Positions 26,569 through 39,033 of a stretch of 45,657 nucleotides of DNA are shown in pieces. A model generated the notes under the pieces. That model saw only the letters and a list, made by a program, of their open reading frames with translations, did no database searches and was not told the DNA's origin. The stretch spans positions 27,269-72,925 of the forward strand of contig NZ_PJJL01000059.1 of assembly GCF_002929505.1 (NCBI RefSeq), given 5' to 3'. This DNA comes from Cryobacterium sp. Y57. GTDB taxonomy: Bacteria; Actinomycetota; Actinomycetes; Actinomycetales; Microbacteriaceae. Within the stretch, counting starts at the first letter, position 1, and each line of letters begins with the position of its first letter. The position numbers were made by a program, and so were the translations under genes.

Positions 26569-27645
26569 TTATTCGGCGAGCAGCGTCCAGTTACCGTCGG
26601 CGCTCACGACGATTGCCGAAGGGCCTGAGCTGAGCGGCACCGTTCCCGAGTAGGCGCCGATTTCGTTGACGAGCAGCCCCATGTTGAACGCCTCGTCGGT
26701 CTCCTCAACGATCGAGAAGTTTCTCGAGCCGTCGTGCGTAGCTGTGAGCTTGCCGGCGGAGCCGTCGAAGAGATAGACGCCGTCGCCGGCACCGGATGCG
26801 ACGAGCGCGGGTGCCGTAGAGATGGGTGCGATGGTCAGGCTCCAGTTTCCGTCGGCCGTGATCTGCAGGGTCGTGTCTTCACCGAACGAACTGAAGCCGT
26901 ACTCGGTCGTACCGCTGTAGGCGCCGATCGTGTTCACGAGCAGTTGCCCCGTGGAGGCGTTATTCGCGTCGAGAACGGAAATTGAGAAGTTTCTCGTACC
27001 GTCGTGGGTTGCAGCGACGATTCCGGCAGTGGCGCCGGCCGGCAGAGTGATGAGGTTGTCGCCGGCGCCGGTCTGGGTGATGACCGCGAAGGTGCCGAAG
27101 GCGTCGTCGGCCCAGGTCTGCACGGTGTCGACCGGTGCCGCTTCAACGACCGGCTCTTCAACGGCGGGCTCCTCCACGGCCGGTTCGGCCGCCGAATCGG
27201 CGACCGGAGCCACGGCCGCTGGGGCATCACTCGGTGCATTGCTCGCGTTGATTCCCGAGACGATCATCGACAGAACGGTTACCGCGCCGGTGATGATCCA
27301 GGCGATCTTCTTGTACTGGTCGTACCCGGCAAGCCGAAGTCCCTGCTTGTCGCGGCCCTTGGCGAGAACGAGGATGAGATCGACCAGCCACCAGATTCCT
27401 AAGCCGCCGAACGTCACCAGTTTCGCGATGCCTGAGCCGACCTTGCCGAGGTAGAAGCGGTCCACGCCGAAGATGCCGAGCAGCCAGGCGAAAAGCCAGG
27501 TAGCCACAAAGGACTTCGGTGAGACCGCGGGGCCGATCAGTCGCGCGTCGGTAGCCGGTACAGCGGCGGGTGCTGGCTGCAAAAACTGCTCCTGCTGGGA
27601 TGTCGGCACTCCGGCCGGGGGCGCGTTGTGGTTAGTCGTGGGCAT
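26569..27645 (-). CDS. TM2-domain membrane protein with duplicated extracellular domain
   Basis: The 358-aa product starts with a Pro/Ala/Gln-rich tail (1-40), followed by a TM2 domain (about 45-105: SFVATWLFAWLLGIFGVDRF, then GIWWLVDLILVLAKG) and another hydrophobic segment near 112-132. Next is a low-complexity linker of repeated PAVEEP units (about 150-170). The C-terminal part holds two copies of one domain, each with ATHDG(T/S)RNFSI, then LLVN(T/E)IGAYSGT, then (T/V)..ADGNW(S/T)L; these fall near residues 190-275 and 280-357. The layout suggests a membrane anchor displaying a beta-sandwich pair outside the cell. Function is unknown. It is followed on the same strand by no other gene, and preceded 50 bp away by another membrane protein. 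Confidence 0.85.
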   Translation of the reverse strand: MPTTNHNAPPAGVPTSQQEQFLQPAPAAVPATDARLIGPAVSPKSFVATWLFAWLLGIFGVDRFYLGKVGSGIAKLVTFGGLGIWWLVDLILVLAKGRDKQGLRLAGYDQYKKIAWIITGAVTVLSMIVSGINASNAPSDAPAAVAPVADSAAEPAVEEPAVEEPVVEAAPVDTVQTWADDAFGTFAVITQTGAGDNLITLPAGATAGIVAATHDGTRNFSISVLDANNASTGQLLVNTIGAYSGTTEYGFSSFGEDTTLQITADGNWSLTIAPISTAPALVASGAGDGVYLFDGSAGKLTATHDGSRNFSIVEETDEAFNMGLLVNEIGAYSGTVPLSSGPSAIVVSADGNWTLLAE

Positions 27646-27695
27646 TTTGTTATCCTCTGTTTGTTGTGGTGGGTGCGTGAAGTGGACCGGCAGGG

Positions 27696-28184
27696 CTACT
27701 GCTGGGAAAGTTCGACCACGATGTCGAGACCGCTATCCGGGTGATAGCCCCAGGAGGCGTCGAAATCGTCCCAGGTCGCCGTCTGCCGGCCGTCGAGTGC
27801 GCGCGTGCTGCCGATGCGGGTGTTGACGCTGTCCGGTACCTCGAGTTGGTCGAGAACGCAGAGCACGTCGATGTAATCAGCACCGGAAGACTCTTCGCCT
27901 TCGCTCTGCATCGAGATGCTTTGGCCCTCGTCACCCACGGTGATCCACACGTTGTCGACGACGTCGCAGGTCTGGGTGGAATCGCCGATGGCGGTTGACG
28001 CCAAGAAAGAGCCGGTCCCTCCACCCAACGACGCAGCGGTTAGCGTGCCGCCGACGCCGACGATGAGGCCAATGGCCAGGCTGACGAGACCGATCGTCAG
28101 GTCGCGTTTGTTGAACGAGGGCCCCTGTGGCGGCGGCGGCGGTGCGAATTGTTCGGCCGTGATGTCGGCGGATTCTGGTTCCAT
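27696..28184 (-). CDS. Small membrane-anchored protein of unknown function
   Basis: The 162-aa product has a proline-rich cytoplasmic N-terminus (FAPPPPPQGPSF), one transmembrane helix near residues 29-54 (IGLVSLAIGLIVGVGGTLTA) and an outside domain with two cysteines (TQTCDVVD and VLCVLDQ) that may form a disulphide. The build is common among actinobacterial surface proteins, and no function can be given. It lies 50 bp upstream of the TM2 gene on the same strand, so both may be one transcript with a promoter in 28185-28300. Confidence 0.78.
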   Translation of the reverse strand: MEPESADITAEQFAPPPPPQGPSFNKRDLTIGLVSLAIGLIVGVGGTLTAASLGGGTGSFLASTAIGDSTQTCDVVDNVWITVGDEGQSISMQSEGEESSGADYIDVLCVLDQLEVPDSVNTRIGSTRALDGRQTATWDDFDASWGYHPDSGLDIVVELSQQ

Positions 28185-28422
28185 GACGTGGCTCCTCTAG
28201 CTGGTCTGCACTGTGAGCGGGTGAGGGGCGGTCATTCCCCCCAATGACAACGACCGTTCCTCACCCGCCGGTACCGACCGACTGCGGCGGGCACGACACC
28301 AAACTATTGGTTCGCTACAAACAAAACGACTCTGAAATTGATAAGGGGGGTTATCAGTAATGGATGTTGCACAACAATGAGGGTTGGCCGTAGCCTGAGG
28401 TCATCAACGAGGGGAGCGCAGC

Positions 28423-30459
28423 ATGATGACCACCGACACCAGCCTGCTGATGACCATGTCCGACATCGCGGGCCTTGCCCAGGTGCAGCGTCCAGTCGTC
28501 TCGGTCTGGCGCAGCCGCTCGGCCGGCACCGATACTCCCTTTCCGGCCCCGGTCAGCCGCCAGCGCGGTGTCGACCTCTTCGACGCCGACCAGGTGGGTA
28601 GTTGGCTCGAACGCACGGGCCGCGGCAACAACCGCGAGGCCACAGCGGATGCCGCCGCCTACGCCGTGCCCGACCCTTCGCGCGGTTTAGACGAGTTCGA
28701 CGAACAGACGTTTCGTGGCGTCACGGCCCTGCTGGCCCTGCGCGCCGCGAGCGATCACGCTCTCAATACACTTACCGCAGCCGAGCTGGTCGACCTGGCC
28801 GACGAGTATGACCCCGACGACGACCTGCTGCTCCGCGAGATCGAAGCCCTCGGCGACACACTGCCCGTCCTGGTGGCTTACGTCGATTCCCTGGTCGAGG
28901 CCGCCTTCGGCCCGGCGCCCGCCTTCGAACGGATGCTCACCGACCGTTTCAAGCGCAACCTCGCCGGCGAGGGTGACCTCACGCTTAGCCGTGCAGCCCT
29001 TGACCTCATGACCGAGACCGTCGCCGCGCTGCGCCTCACCCAGCCCGCTGATTCGGTGCTCGTCGACCCCACGGGCAGCGCGAGCGACCTGCTCATTGCT
29101 ATTCACCAGGGCGAGGTTCCGGTGATGACAGCGAACGTCGACAGCCCCACCGCCCGGCTGCAGCGCCGCCGCCTAATGGTGCACGGTATCGTGCGCACCG
29201 AGCTGCAGGTTCTGCCGTCTGGCGCCTTCAGCGTCACCGGCGCCGCCGTGCACGTGGCGCAGTATCCCTCGGCCGCCCGGCCCACGATGACGCCGGAGCA
29301 GATTCTCTCCGATATCGAGCAAAGCGTGCTGCAGATGACCGACGAACAGCTGGCCGTAGTTCTGGCACCTGCATCGGTGCTCAGCGACATCGGCATCAGC
29401 CGCGACGCCGAGCAACTGCGCTCCACTTTACTGCGCTCTGGTCGAGTGCGCGCCATCGTGCGCCTGCCCGCCGGGCTGCTGACCGGCAAACCGCAACAGT
29501 TGCAGGCGCTCTGGGTGCTCGGCGGCGCCCATACCGCGGTCGCCCTCGCCGACCGCTACGCCATGGTGGCCGACCTCGTTGCGACGCCTCTCAATGAGGC
29601 TGCCATCGACGCACTCGTGAGCGACCTCGCCGCCTCGCTCGGCAGCCAGCGCATGGTGCGCGCCCACGCCTTTCGCTTTGCCCGACTCGTGCTCACCCGC
29701 AGCCTGCTCGCCAGTCGCCGCTCACTCGTGGCGGGGGTGAGCACCGTAATCCCGGCACGCGATCAGCCCGCCGCGGCGCTCGCCGTGTCCATCGACCGGC
29801 TCGCGGCACTGCTCCATGCCGACCTGGCAGTCGAAGCCGCGAGCGAACAGGCCACGACCTCGACCGTGCACGAGCTGCTCTCCGCCGGGCACCTGCGCTA
29901 TATCCCGGGCAATCGCATCGCCGCAGAGGATGTGATCGATGACGTGATCGCGGGTGTAACGGATGCCGACGGCATCCGTTTGATCGGCCCGGCCGAAGTG
30001 GCCGCGACCGCCCAGCTCGGCCACCGACGCATTGATCGCCTTCGGTTCGCCGCAAAATACCTGGCCGGGCGGGTGACCGAGCCCGGTGACGTGGTGTTCT
30101 GTACCTCGCCCCGGCCGGCCGCAATGGTCGACGCGGAGGGCACCTCGGTCGTGCTCTTTCCGGCCCGTATTTTGCGTATCGAGCAGGCCGACCCGAATGG
30201 TCTGCTCGATGCGGTGCTCGCCGCCGACATTGCGGCGTTGCCCCCAGGCCATCGCCGATGGCGGGCCTGGCCGGTGCGTCAGGTCGCCCTGAAACAACTC
30301 GTGGCGCTTGGCGACGCTCTGACCTCGCTACGGTGGGAACAGAAGCGTGCGCGCGAACGGCTGGGGCAGCTCGATCAGCTCACCGATTTGCTCATGGCCG
30401 GTGTCACCGCCGGCACTATCACCCTTGCTTCTGACGCACCATCGAAAGGAACCACCTAG
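28423..30459 (+). CDS. HTH / inactive N6-methylase-like protein upstream of hsdM
   Basis: This 678-aa protein opens the type I R-M operon. Residues about 10-65 form a helix-turn-helix of MerR/excisionase type (MSDIAGLAQVQRPVVSVWRSR). The middle (about 180-400) resembles HsdM-type methylases: PTGSASDLLIAI stands where the SAM-binding motif I should be, and LAVVLAPASVLSDIG with IVRLPAGLLTG matches the region after NPPF. No NPPF/NPPY catalytic motif is present, so it is probably not a methylase. The C-terminus (about 480-670) recalls an HsdS half (LSAGHLRYIPGNRI, EPGDVVFCTS, then a helical end). It could regulate, or substitute in, the R-M complex; this is inference. Its TAG overlaps the hsdM GTG (TAGTG). 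Confidence 0.7.
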   Translation: MMTTDTSLLMTMSDIAGLAQVQRPVVSVWRSRSAGTDTPFPAPVSRQRGVDLFDADQVGSWLERTGRGNNREATADAAAYAVPDPSRGLDEFDEQTFRGVTALLALRAASDHALNTLTAAELVDLADEYDPDDDLLLREIEALGDTLPVLVAYVDSLVEAAFGPAPAFERMLTDRFKRNLAGEGDLTLSRAALDLMTETVAALRLTQPADSVLVDPTGSASDLLIAIHQGEVPVMTANVDSPTARLQRRRLMVHGIVRTELQVLPSGAFSVTGAAVHVAQYPSAARPTMTPEQILSDIEQSVLQMTDEQLAVVLAPASVLSDIGISRDAEQLRSTLLRSGRVRAIVRLPAGLLTGKPQQLQALWVLGGAHTAVALADRYAMVADLVATPLNEAAIDALVSDLAASLGSQRMVRAHAFRFARLVLTRSLLASRRSLVAGVSTVIPARDQPAAALAVSIDRLAALLHADLAVEAASEQATTSTVHELLSAGHLRYIPGNRIAAEDVIDDVIAGVTDADGIRLIGPAEVAATAQLGHRRIDRLRFAAKYLAGRVTEPGDVVFCTSPRPAAMVDAEGTSVVLFPARILRIEQADPNGLLDAVLAADIAALPPGHRRWRAWPVRQVALKQLVALGDALTSLRWEQKRARERLGQLDQLTDLLMAGVTAGTITLASDAPSKGTT

Positions 30460-32081
30460 TGGCACCGAAGACCAAAGCCGCCGCCCTGCCGTCGACCATG
30501 AAGGAACTGAAAGACACCCTGTGGAAGGCCGCCGACAAGCTGCGCGGATCTATGGACGCCTCGCAGTACAAAGACGTCATTCTCGGGCTGGTGTTTCTCA
30601 AGTACGTCAGTGACTCCTTCGACGAGCGTCGCGAGCAGATTCGCACCGAGCTCACCGCTGACGGTCTCGACGAGGACCAGATCGGCCAGCTCATCGACGA
30701 CGTCGACGAATACACCGGCCGCCGGGTGTTCTGGGTGCCGGCCGCCGCCCGCTGGACCTACATCGCGGAAAACGCAAAGGGCATCGCTGGGGCGGTCGGC
30801 GAGCCGTTCAAACAGGTGGGCCAGCTCATCGATGAGGCCATGGACCTCATCATGGTCGCCAACCCCACCCTCGCGGCCACGCTGCCGCGCATCTACAACC
30901 GCGACGGCGTCGACCAGCGCCGCCTCGGCGAACTGCTCGACTTGTTCAACTCCGCACGGTTCACCGGCGAGGGGTCGACCAAGGCGCGCGACCTGCTCGG
31001 CGAGGTCTACGAGTACTTTCTGGAGAAGTTCGCCAGGGCCGAGGGCAAGCGCGGCGGCGAGTTCTACACCCCCGCCGGTGTCGTGCGCGTGCTGGTCGAG
31101 ATGCTTGAACCCACCCGAGGCCGCGTTTACGACCCGTGCTGCGGCTCGGGCGGCATGTTCGTGCAGGCCGAGAAGTTTCTCGAAAGCCACCATAAAGAGG
31201 GCTCGGAACTCTCGGTCTTCGGCCAGGAACTCAACGAGCGCACCTGGCGCATGGCCAAGATGAACCTCGCCATTCACGGGCTCAACGGCAACCTCGCCAG
31301 CCGTTGGGGCGACACCTTTGCCCGCGACCAGCACCCCGACATGCAGGCGGATTACATCCTCGCCAACCCGCCGTTCAACATCAAGGACTGGGCCCGCAAC
31401 GAGCAGGATCCACGCTGGCGCTACGGCGTGCCCCCCGCTGGCAACGCCAACTACGCCTGGATCCAGCACATCATCTCCAAGCTCAACCCCGGCGGCAGCG
31501 CCGGCGTGGTCATGGCCAACGGGTCAATGTCGTCCAACTCCGGCGGCGAGGGCGAGATCCGCGCCCAGCTGGTCGAGGCCGACCTCGTCACCTGCATGGT
31601 TGCCCTGCCGACACAGCTGTTCCGCAGTACCGGCATTCCGGTCTGCACCTGGTTCTTCGCCAAAGACAAGACTGCCGGGGAGAAGGGCAGCATCGACCGC
31701 ACCGGCCAGGTACTGTTCATCGACGCCCGCAACCTCGGCACCATGGTCGACCGCGCCGAGCGCGCCCTAAGCGACGACGACATCGCGAAGATCACCGGCA
31801 CCTATCACGCTTGGCGCGGCACGCCCTCCGCAGCGGATGCCAACCTCACGTACGCAGACGAGCCCGGCTTCGCCTACTCCGCGTCGCTCGCCGAGATCAA
31901 GGCCGCGGACTACGCGCTGACCCCGGGGCGTTACGTCGGCGCCGCCGAGGCCGAAGCGGATGCCGAGCCGATCGAGGAGAAGATCGCCCGGCTGAGCGCG
32001 GAGCTGTTCGCCCAGTTTGATGAGTCCGAGCGCCTCGCAACGGTCGTGCGCAAGCAGCTAGTCAGGATTGAGACGAAGTGA
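30459..32081 (+). CDS. hsdM: Type I restriction-modification DNA methyltransferase HsdM
   Basis: N6-adenine methyltransferase subunit of a type I R-M complex. Length is 540 aa. The N-terminal helical HsdM domain (about 8-150: LWKAADKLRGSMDASQYKDV, then FLKYVSDSF) is followed by the SAM motif DPCCGSGGMF (near 224-233), and the catalytic NPPFNIKDW lies near 302-310. Starting at GTG 30459, it overlaps the preceding gene. It is joined to hsdS by a 4-bp overlap (GTGA at 32078-32081). Typical high-GC codon use fits the host better than that of hsdS. Confidence 0.96.
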   Translation: MAPKTKAAALPSTMKELKDTLWKAADKLRGSMDASQYKDVILGLVFLKYVSDSFDERREQIRTELTADGLDEDQIGQLIDDVDEYTGRRVFWVPAAARWTYIAENAKGIAGAVGEPFKQVGQLIDEAMDLIMVANPTLAATLPRIYNRDGVDQRRLGELLDLFNSARFTGEGSTKARDLLGEVYEYFLEKFARAEGKRGGEFYTPAGVVRVLVEMLEPTRGRVYDPCCGSGGMFVQAEKFLESHHKEGSELSVFGQELNERTWRMAKMNLAIHGLNGNLASRWGDTFARDQHPDMQADYILANPPFNIKDWARNEQDPRWRYGVPPAGNANYAWIQHIISKLNPGGSAGVVMANGSMSSNSGGEGEIRAQLVEADLVTCMVALPTQLFRSTGIPVCTWFFAKDKTAGEKGSIDRTGQVLFIDARNLGTMVDRAERALSDDDIAKITGTYHAWRGTPSAADANLTYADEPGFAYSASLAEIKAADYALTPGRYVGAAEAEADAEPIEEKIARLSAELFAQFDESERLATVVRKQLVRIETK

Positions 32082-33256
32082 TTCTTACCATTGAGGAATT
32101 GTGTACAGCAATTGTCGACTGTGAGCACAAGACGTCACCGGTTGATGAAGATGGGCAATTCTTTGCTGTCGGCACACCTGCAATGCGCGGAAATACAATT
32201 GATTACAGTCAGGCGCGACGTATTTCTGAGAGTACCTACATTTCGTGGACCCGGCGATTGGTTCCGAGCGGAGGCGATCTACTCTTTGCTCGCGAGGCTC
32301 CAGTTGGGCCTATAGTACTCATCCCAGATTCCGAAAATATAGCGCCGGGACAGCGCACGATGCTGATGAGGCCAAATCCGACTTTGGCGGACTCGCGATT
32401 CCTGTATTACCTCTTGAGCTCCCCTGCCCAGCAAGATCAGCTGCAGTCCCTAGCTGGTGGATCGACTGTGGCCCATCTCAACGTTGCAGATGTTCGGACT
32501 TTTCCGCTCGATGTTCCGCCCCTAGAGGATCAACGAGCCATTGCGGAAGTGCTGGGCGCGCTCGACGACAAGATCGCCGTCAACGATCGAATTGCGTCGA
32601 GTGCGTTAGTTCTGGCGAGCACAATATATGGGCATCAGATCGCGGGTCGACCGGAACGGCCCATGAGCGATGTTCTAACGCCGATACTCGGGGGGACACC
32701 TGCTCGATCCGAGAGTCAGTTCTGGACTGGAACGAATCTTTGGGCATCGGCTCGGGACGTGACTGGTGCCGATCACGGCGTAATTGTCGAGACGCTCGAA
32801 ACGATCTCGGACTCTGCAATCCACACAACTAAGGCGCGATCTCTTCCTGCTGGGAGCGTCATATTAACCGCGCGCGGAACAGTTGGAGCCGTGGCAAGAC
32901 TTGGGGTGGCTTCATCTTTCAATCAGTCTTGCTATGGCTTTGAGCCTGGCCACATGTCGGCAAGTGTTCTGTATTTTGCGATACTGAACGCGACAGAACG
33001 GGCAAAGGCGTTTGCTCACGGCTCCGTTTTCGACACAATCACGATGAAGACGTTTGGGCATCTGCTCGTGCCGGACCTTCCTCGCGGAGAGCTTGACGCG
33101 ATCGAGGCACGAATCAACCCACTCCTGAAAACTGTGGATCTAGCGGTACGTGAGAACCAAACGCTTGCTGCAACCCGCGACGCCCTGCTCCCGCAGCTCA
33201 TGTCGGGCAAGCTGCGCGTCAAAGACGCCGAGAAGGCGCTCGCGGGCGTGCTGTAA
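32078..33256 (+). CDS. hsdS: Type I restriction-modification specificity subunit HsdS
   Basis: Recognises the two halves of a bipartite DNA site and directs HsdM and HsdR. The 392 residues show two target-recognition domains, each ending in a conserved coil: the first ends DVPPLEDQRAIAEVLGALDDKIAVNDRI (seen here near 147-174), the second ends near ENQTLAATRDALLPQLMSGKLRV. GTG 32078 overlaps the hsdM stop. Base composition of the recognition domains is visibly poorer in GC than hsdM and hsdR, as expected where these domains are exchanged by recombination. The recognition sequence cannot be predicted by eye. Confidence 0.94.
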   Translation: MILTIEELCTAIVDCEHKTSPVDEDGQFFAVGTPAMRGNTIDYSQARRISESTYISWTRRLVPSGGDLLFAREAPVGPIVLIPDSENIAPGQRTMLMRPNPTLADSRFLYYLLSSPAQQDQLQSLAGGSTVAHLNVADVRTFPLDVPPLEDQRAIAEVLGALDDKIAVNDRIASSALVLASTIYGHQIAGRPERPMSDVLTPILGGTPARSESQFWTGTNLWASARDVTGADHGVIVETLETISDSAIHTTKARSLPAGSVILTARGTVGAVARLGVASSFNQSCYGFEPGHMSASVLYFAILNATERAKAFAHGSVFDTITMKTFGHLLVPDLPRGELDAIEARINPLLKTVDLAVRENQTLAATRDALLPQLMSGKLRVKDAEKALAGVL

Positions 33257-33287
33257 TGAACGCCGCGCAGTCTGGTCCCATCCGTTG

Positions 33288-33377
33288 ATCGAGCTTGCCG
33301 AGATCACCATCGACCAACGCGACTCGCGTTGACAACGCAGCCAGCGTCATGCGCATTGCGATCTCGGCAAGCTCGAT
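33288..33377. repeat. Long inverted repeat (cruciform-capable) between hsdS and hsdR
   Basis: A perfect 18-bp inverted repeat (33288-33305 ATCGAGCTTGCCGAGATC, complement at 33360-33377) encloses 54 bp. Inside it a second perfect hairpin, CAACGCG at 33315-33321 and CGCGTTG at 33325-33331, has a 3-nt loop. The whole unit lies in the 188-bp gap of an otherwise tightly packed operon. It could be a REP-like element, an RNA attenuator or processing site, or a recombination relic. Confidence 0.75.
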
Positions 33378-33444
33378 TAGCGACAGGGTACGTCGTTCAG
33401 TCACGACAAGAAGTTTTCGCGTCAAAGTATTGAGGGGATAGGCA

Positions 33445-36658
<3,214 letters not shown>

Positions 36659-36669
<11 letters not shown>

Positions 36670-37849
36670 GCCTGAACTGCGGAATGTTGCAATCCTGGTT
36701 GGGAACGGGCTAAGTGTGGCGTTCAACCCGGCCCTCAACCTTCGGGTGATAACGCAGGAAATGACCGAGCGAATAAGTAGAGCATCTGAAGGAGGATCCG
36801 ACGTCGTTGCCGCGATGAAGGAGATTGCGGTGCACGCCTTGCCTGCGGGCGCAACCACGGATGACGATTTCGAGCTACTTGTCGGAGCGTTCGGGTCCGA
36901 GAGCACCACTTTAGGACACCTGCATAAGTTGGCGAAGCTAGTCTCCCCGCTCGATGAGACCCTCCGAGAATCAATAGTCAGAGTTACCGAGTTTGCTGAG
37001 CGAGTGCGAGACACGGGTTTGAGCCATGTTCTCGAAGTAATTTATGAGCGTTCGCATGCCTACCGGGAGGATGCTCATTCGCTCCACTCGCTTGTGGGAG
37101 CGATAACCAATGCCTTTCCAGGAAAAGTTGTCTTCGGAAACTTGAACTACGACACTCTGCTACTCTCGGCACTCCTTTCCGTTTGTCAAGATGGTTTGGC
37201 GGATATGGGATACGGCTGGAAGGACGTCATTATATCGAACGATGATGGTACTGAATTTCCAGTTGCACGGCTGCGACGCAAGCCGTCGGATTTCCCGTCG
37301 ACCAGGCGAGTGAAGCTCTTGCATTTGCATGGATCGCTGACTTTCTGGACTGACCGCGAAAAGAATATTTTCGTGAAGGTGGAAGCCAGCCGACTCAAGG
37401 ACAAAGCCTTTTGGGAGGAGCTCAGGAACGATCAGACGCGACTGCGTCCTGTTGTCGTGCTTGCGAACCAGCGCGACAAGACTGCCCAAGTCACGGAGTT
37501 CCCATTCGCCCTCGCGTATCAAATGTTTGATAACGGTCTCGCGGCCAGTGATCATTGGCTCGTGGTGGGCTATTCGTTTCGGGACGACGCCATTAATGAT
37601 CTTCTACGCACGGAATTTGCAGGACGAAAGGCAAAGCCTCGCGTCCTCGTCGTCACATACGGTGATCTGCTCACGAGGATAGAAGTGGAGAGAGCGTTTG
37701 GATGGAATGCGGAAGACAATGATTCAAGTTATTGGCTTCAGATAAATCGCGACGGGGCAGATGGGGTCGAGAATAGTTCCGATTGGGAGGCATTCACCTC
37801 TGTCAAGGAATTCTCGGCGGCGGCTTCGGTTGTTGGCCTCACGGCTTGA
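36659..37849 (+). CDS. SIR2-like (DUF4917-type) protein coupled to hsdR
   Basis: The 396-aa product has a Rossmann-type start, VAILVGNGLSVAFNP (glycine loop near 15-19), KVVFGNLNYDTLLLS, the central LLHLHGSLTFW with the histidine expected to act in catalysis (near 219-229), and a closing VVGYSFRDDAINDLL. These are hallmarks of SIR2-like/DUF4917 proteins, several of which are NAD+-consuming anti-phage effectors. ATG 36659 lies inside the last codons of hsdR, with GGAGAG 10-15 nt upstream, so it is translated with the R-M genes. Composition is less GC-rich than hsdR. It could give abortive backup when restriction fails, which is inference. Confidence 0.8.
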
Positions 37850-38069
37850 ACGACGCGTAAGGCGGACGGCGTGTTGAACTCTGTCGCCTTGGGAACGCCG
37901 TCAGGTTTGCTGGGCTATCCGAATCGAAGGCACCGGTGCTCCTGTGGCACTTGCGACCTGAATAGAAGGGGGGCGTCCAGCCTCCCATGCAACATGCAGT
38001 CCCACGCCTCTTGCAGATCGAGTCGCTCAGTTTTCAACAGTCGCTGACACCAAGCACATCCAGTCGCGG

Positions 38070-38351
38070 CTAGGCGTCACCGGCAACTGCGGTCCCTTCC
38101 ACGTCGAACATTTCCGGAAGCGGCTCACTATGGACGGTCACCGATCTCTCGTCGACGATTTCGGCTAGGGCGCGGACCCCTGACGGGGTTGTCGCCCCCG
38201 TTTTTCTGTCAGCAGCCACGCGAGTTCTGGCGATGGCCATAAGCGTCCCTAAGGAACGTTTGGGACGTGCGGAGGTCATGAGCTGCCGTACCCTCGCGAG
38301 GAATTCGACGGCACCTGACTTGACAGCGTCATCGAAATCATGGGGAGGCAC
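38070..38351 (-). CDS. Small protein of unknown function
   Basis: This 93-aa frame (MPPHDFDDAVKSGAVEFLARV and onwards) has coding-like composition and lies 39 bp after the broken metallophosphoesterase on the same strand. Its first 70 residues are predicted helical with basic stretches (ARPKRSLGTLMAIARTRVAA). The tail is acidic. No domain is recognised and there is no strong ribosome binding site, so it may also be a remnant. The gap to the SIR2-like gene (37850-38069) contains nothing recognisable. Confidence 0.4.
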   Translation of the reverse strand: MPPHDFDDAVKSGAVEFLARVRQLMTSARPKRSLGTLMAIARTRVAADRKTGATTPSGVRALAEIVDERSVTVHSEPLPEMFDVEGTAVAGDA

Positions 38352-38390
38352 AAGGGCCGTAATGAAGAGTCACAAGGGTGACGGTGAATG

Positions 38391-38996
38391 TTACTCATCG
38401 GCGGCGTCCTTTCTCGCAGGAGATTGCTCAGATGTGTTCATTTGCGCGCGGACGGCGTTCCGGGTGATGTATTCCAATTCGAGGGTTTGCATGTTTAGGG
38501 TGGCTTGGCTGGTCCCGGATGCTGAGCCGCTTTCGTACAGGATCATGACGCGTATCTGGAATTCGGTTTCGCGAGTCGTGTAGGTGACCGGTTCGTCGAT
38601 GTGCCGGTGGTAGTGGCCGCCGAGGTTGAGACGGGGCTGCACCTGCAGGAACCCTCGATGAAACATGGCTCGTCCTTCGGCGGAGTACTTGAGGTCGGCT
38701 GGCGGTCAGCCGCGATCTGTTGCCGCCAGCCACGTGTCCAGGGTTGGGAGGTCCACAGGCGCATCATGTCCGATGAGAACGTCGGCCAGCCCCGTTCCGA
38801 GCGTGGCAAGGTCAGACTCGGTGATTGACTTTTCCGCCCAGACCGAACGCCCCAAGACACGATGGCCAATATCCACCGAGTTGGCACCGCCGAGGGCAGC
38901 AAGGGGGGCGCCACTGACCAGCACGGTTCTGTAGCCACGCGGGATGTGCATGATGTTCGGTCGAATCCAGGGCAGTCCGTCATCGGTGACGGGTAG
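38391..38996 (-). pseudogene. Truncated metallophosphoesterase with internal stop
   Basis: This is a second copy of the metallophosphoesterase at 39414-40316. Homology starts at about 38996 (LPVTDDGLPWIRPNI versus FPLTEDGLRWLRPNI), so the first ~85 residues with the first metal motifs are missing. It continues through GGANSVDIGHR, ADVLIGHDAP and LDTWLAATDRG. A TGA at 38706-38708 then falls where the intact copy has the second Trp of DRWWP, and reading in the same frame resumes with KYSAEGRAMFHRG and LGGHYHRH to 38391. The single substitution TGG to TGA and the missing N-terminus leave no functional enzyme. Confidence 0.85.
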
Positions 38997-39033
38997 TCAA
39001 AATTTATCCGGGACGCGGTCGGACAGCGTTGCC

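Noticed and set aside
30456..31469. 337-aa minus-strand frame opposite hsdM
   Set aside because: Antisense shadow of a well-supported methylase gene.
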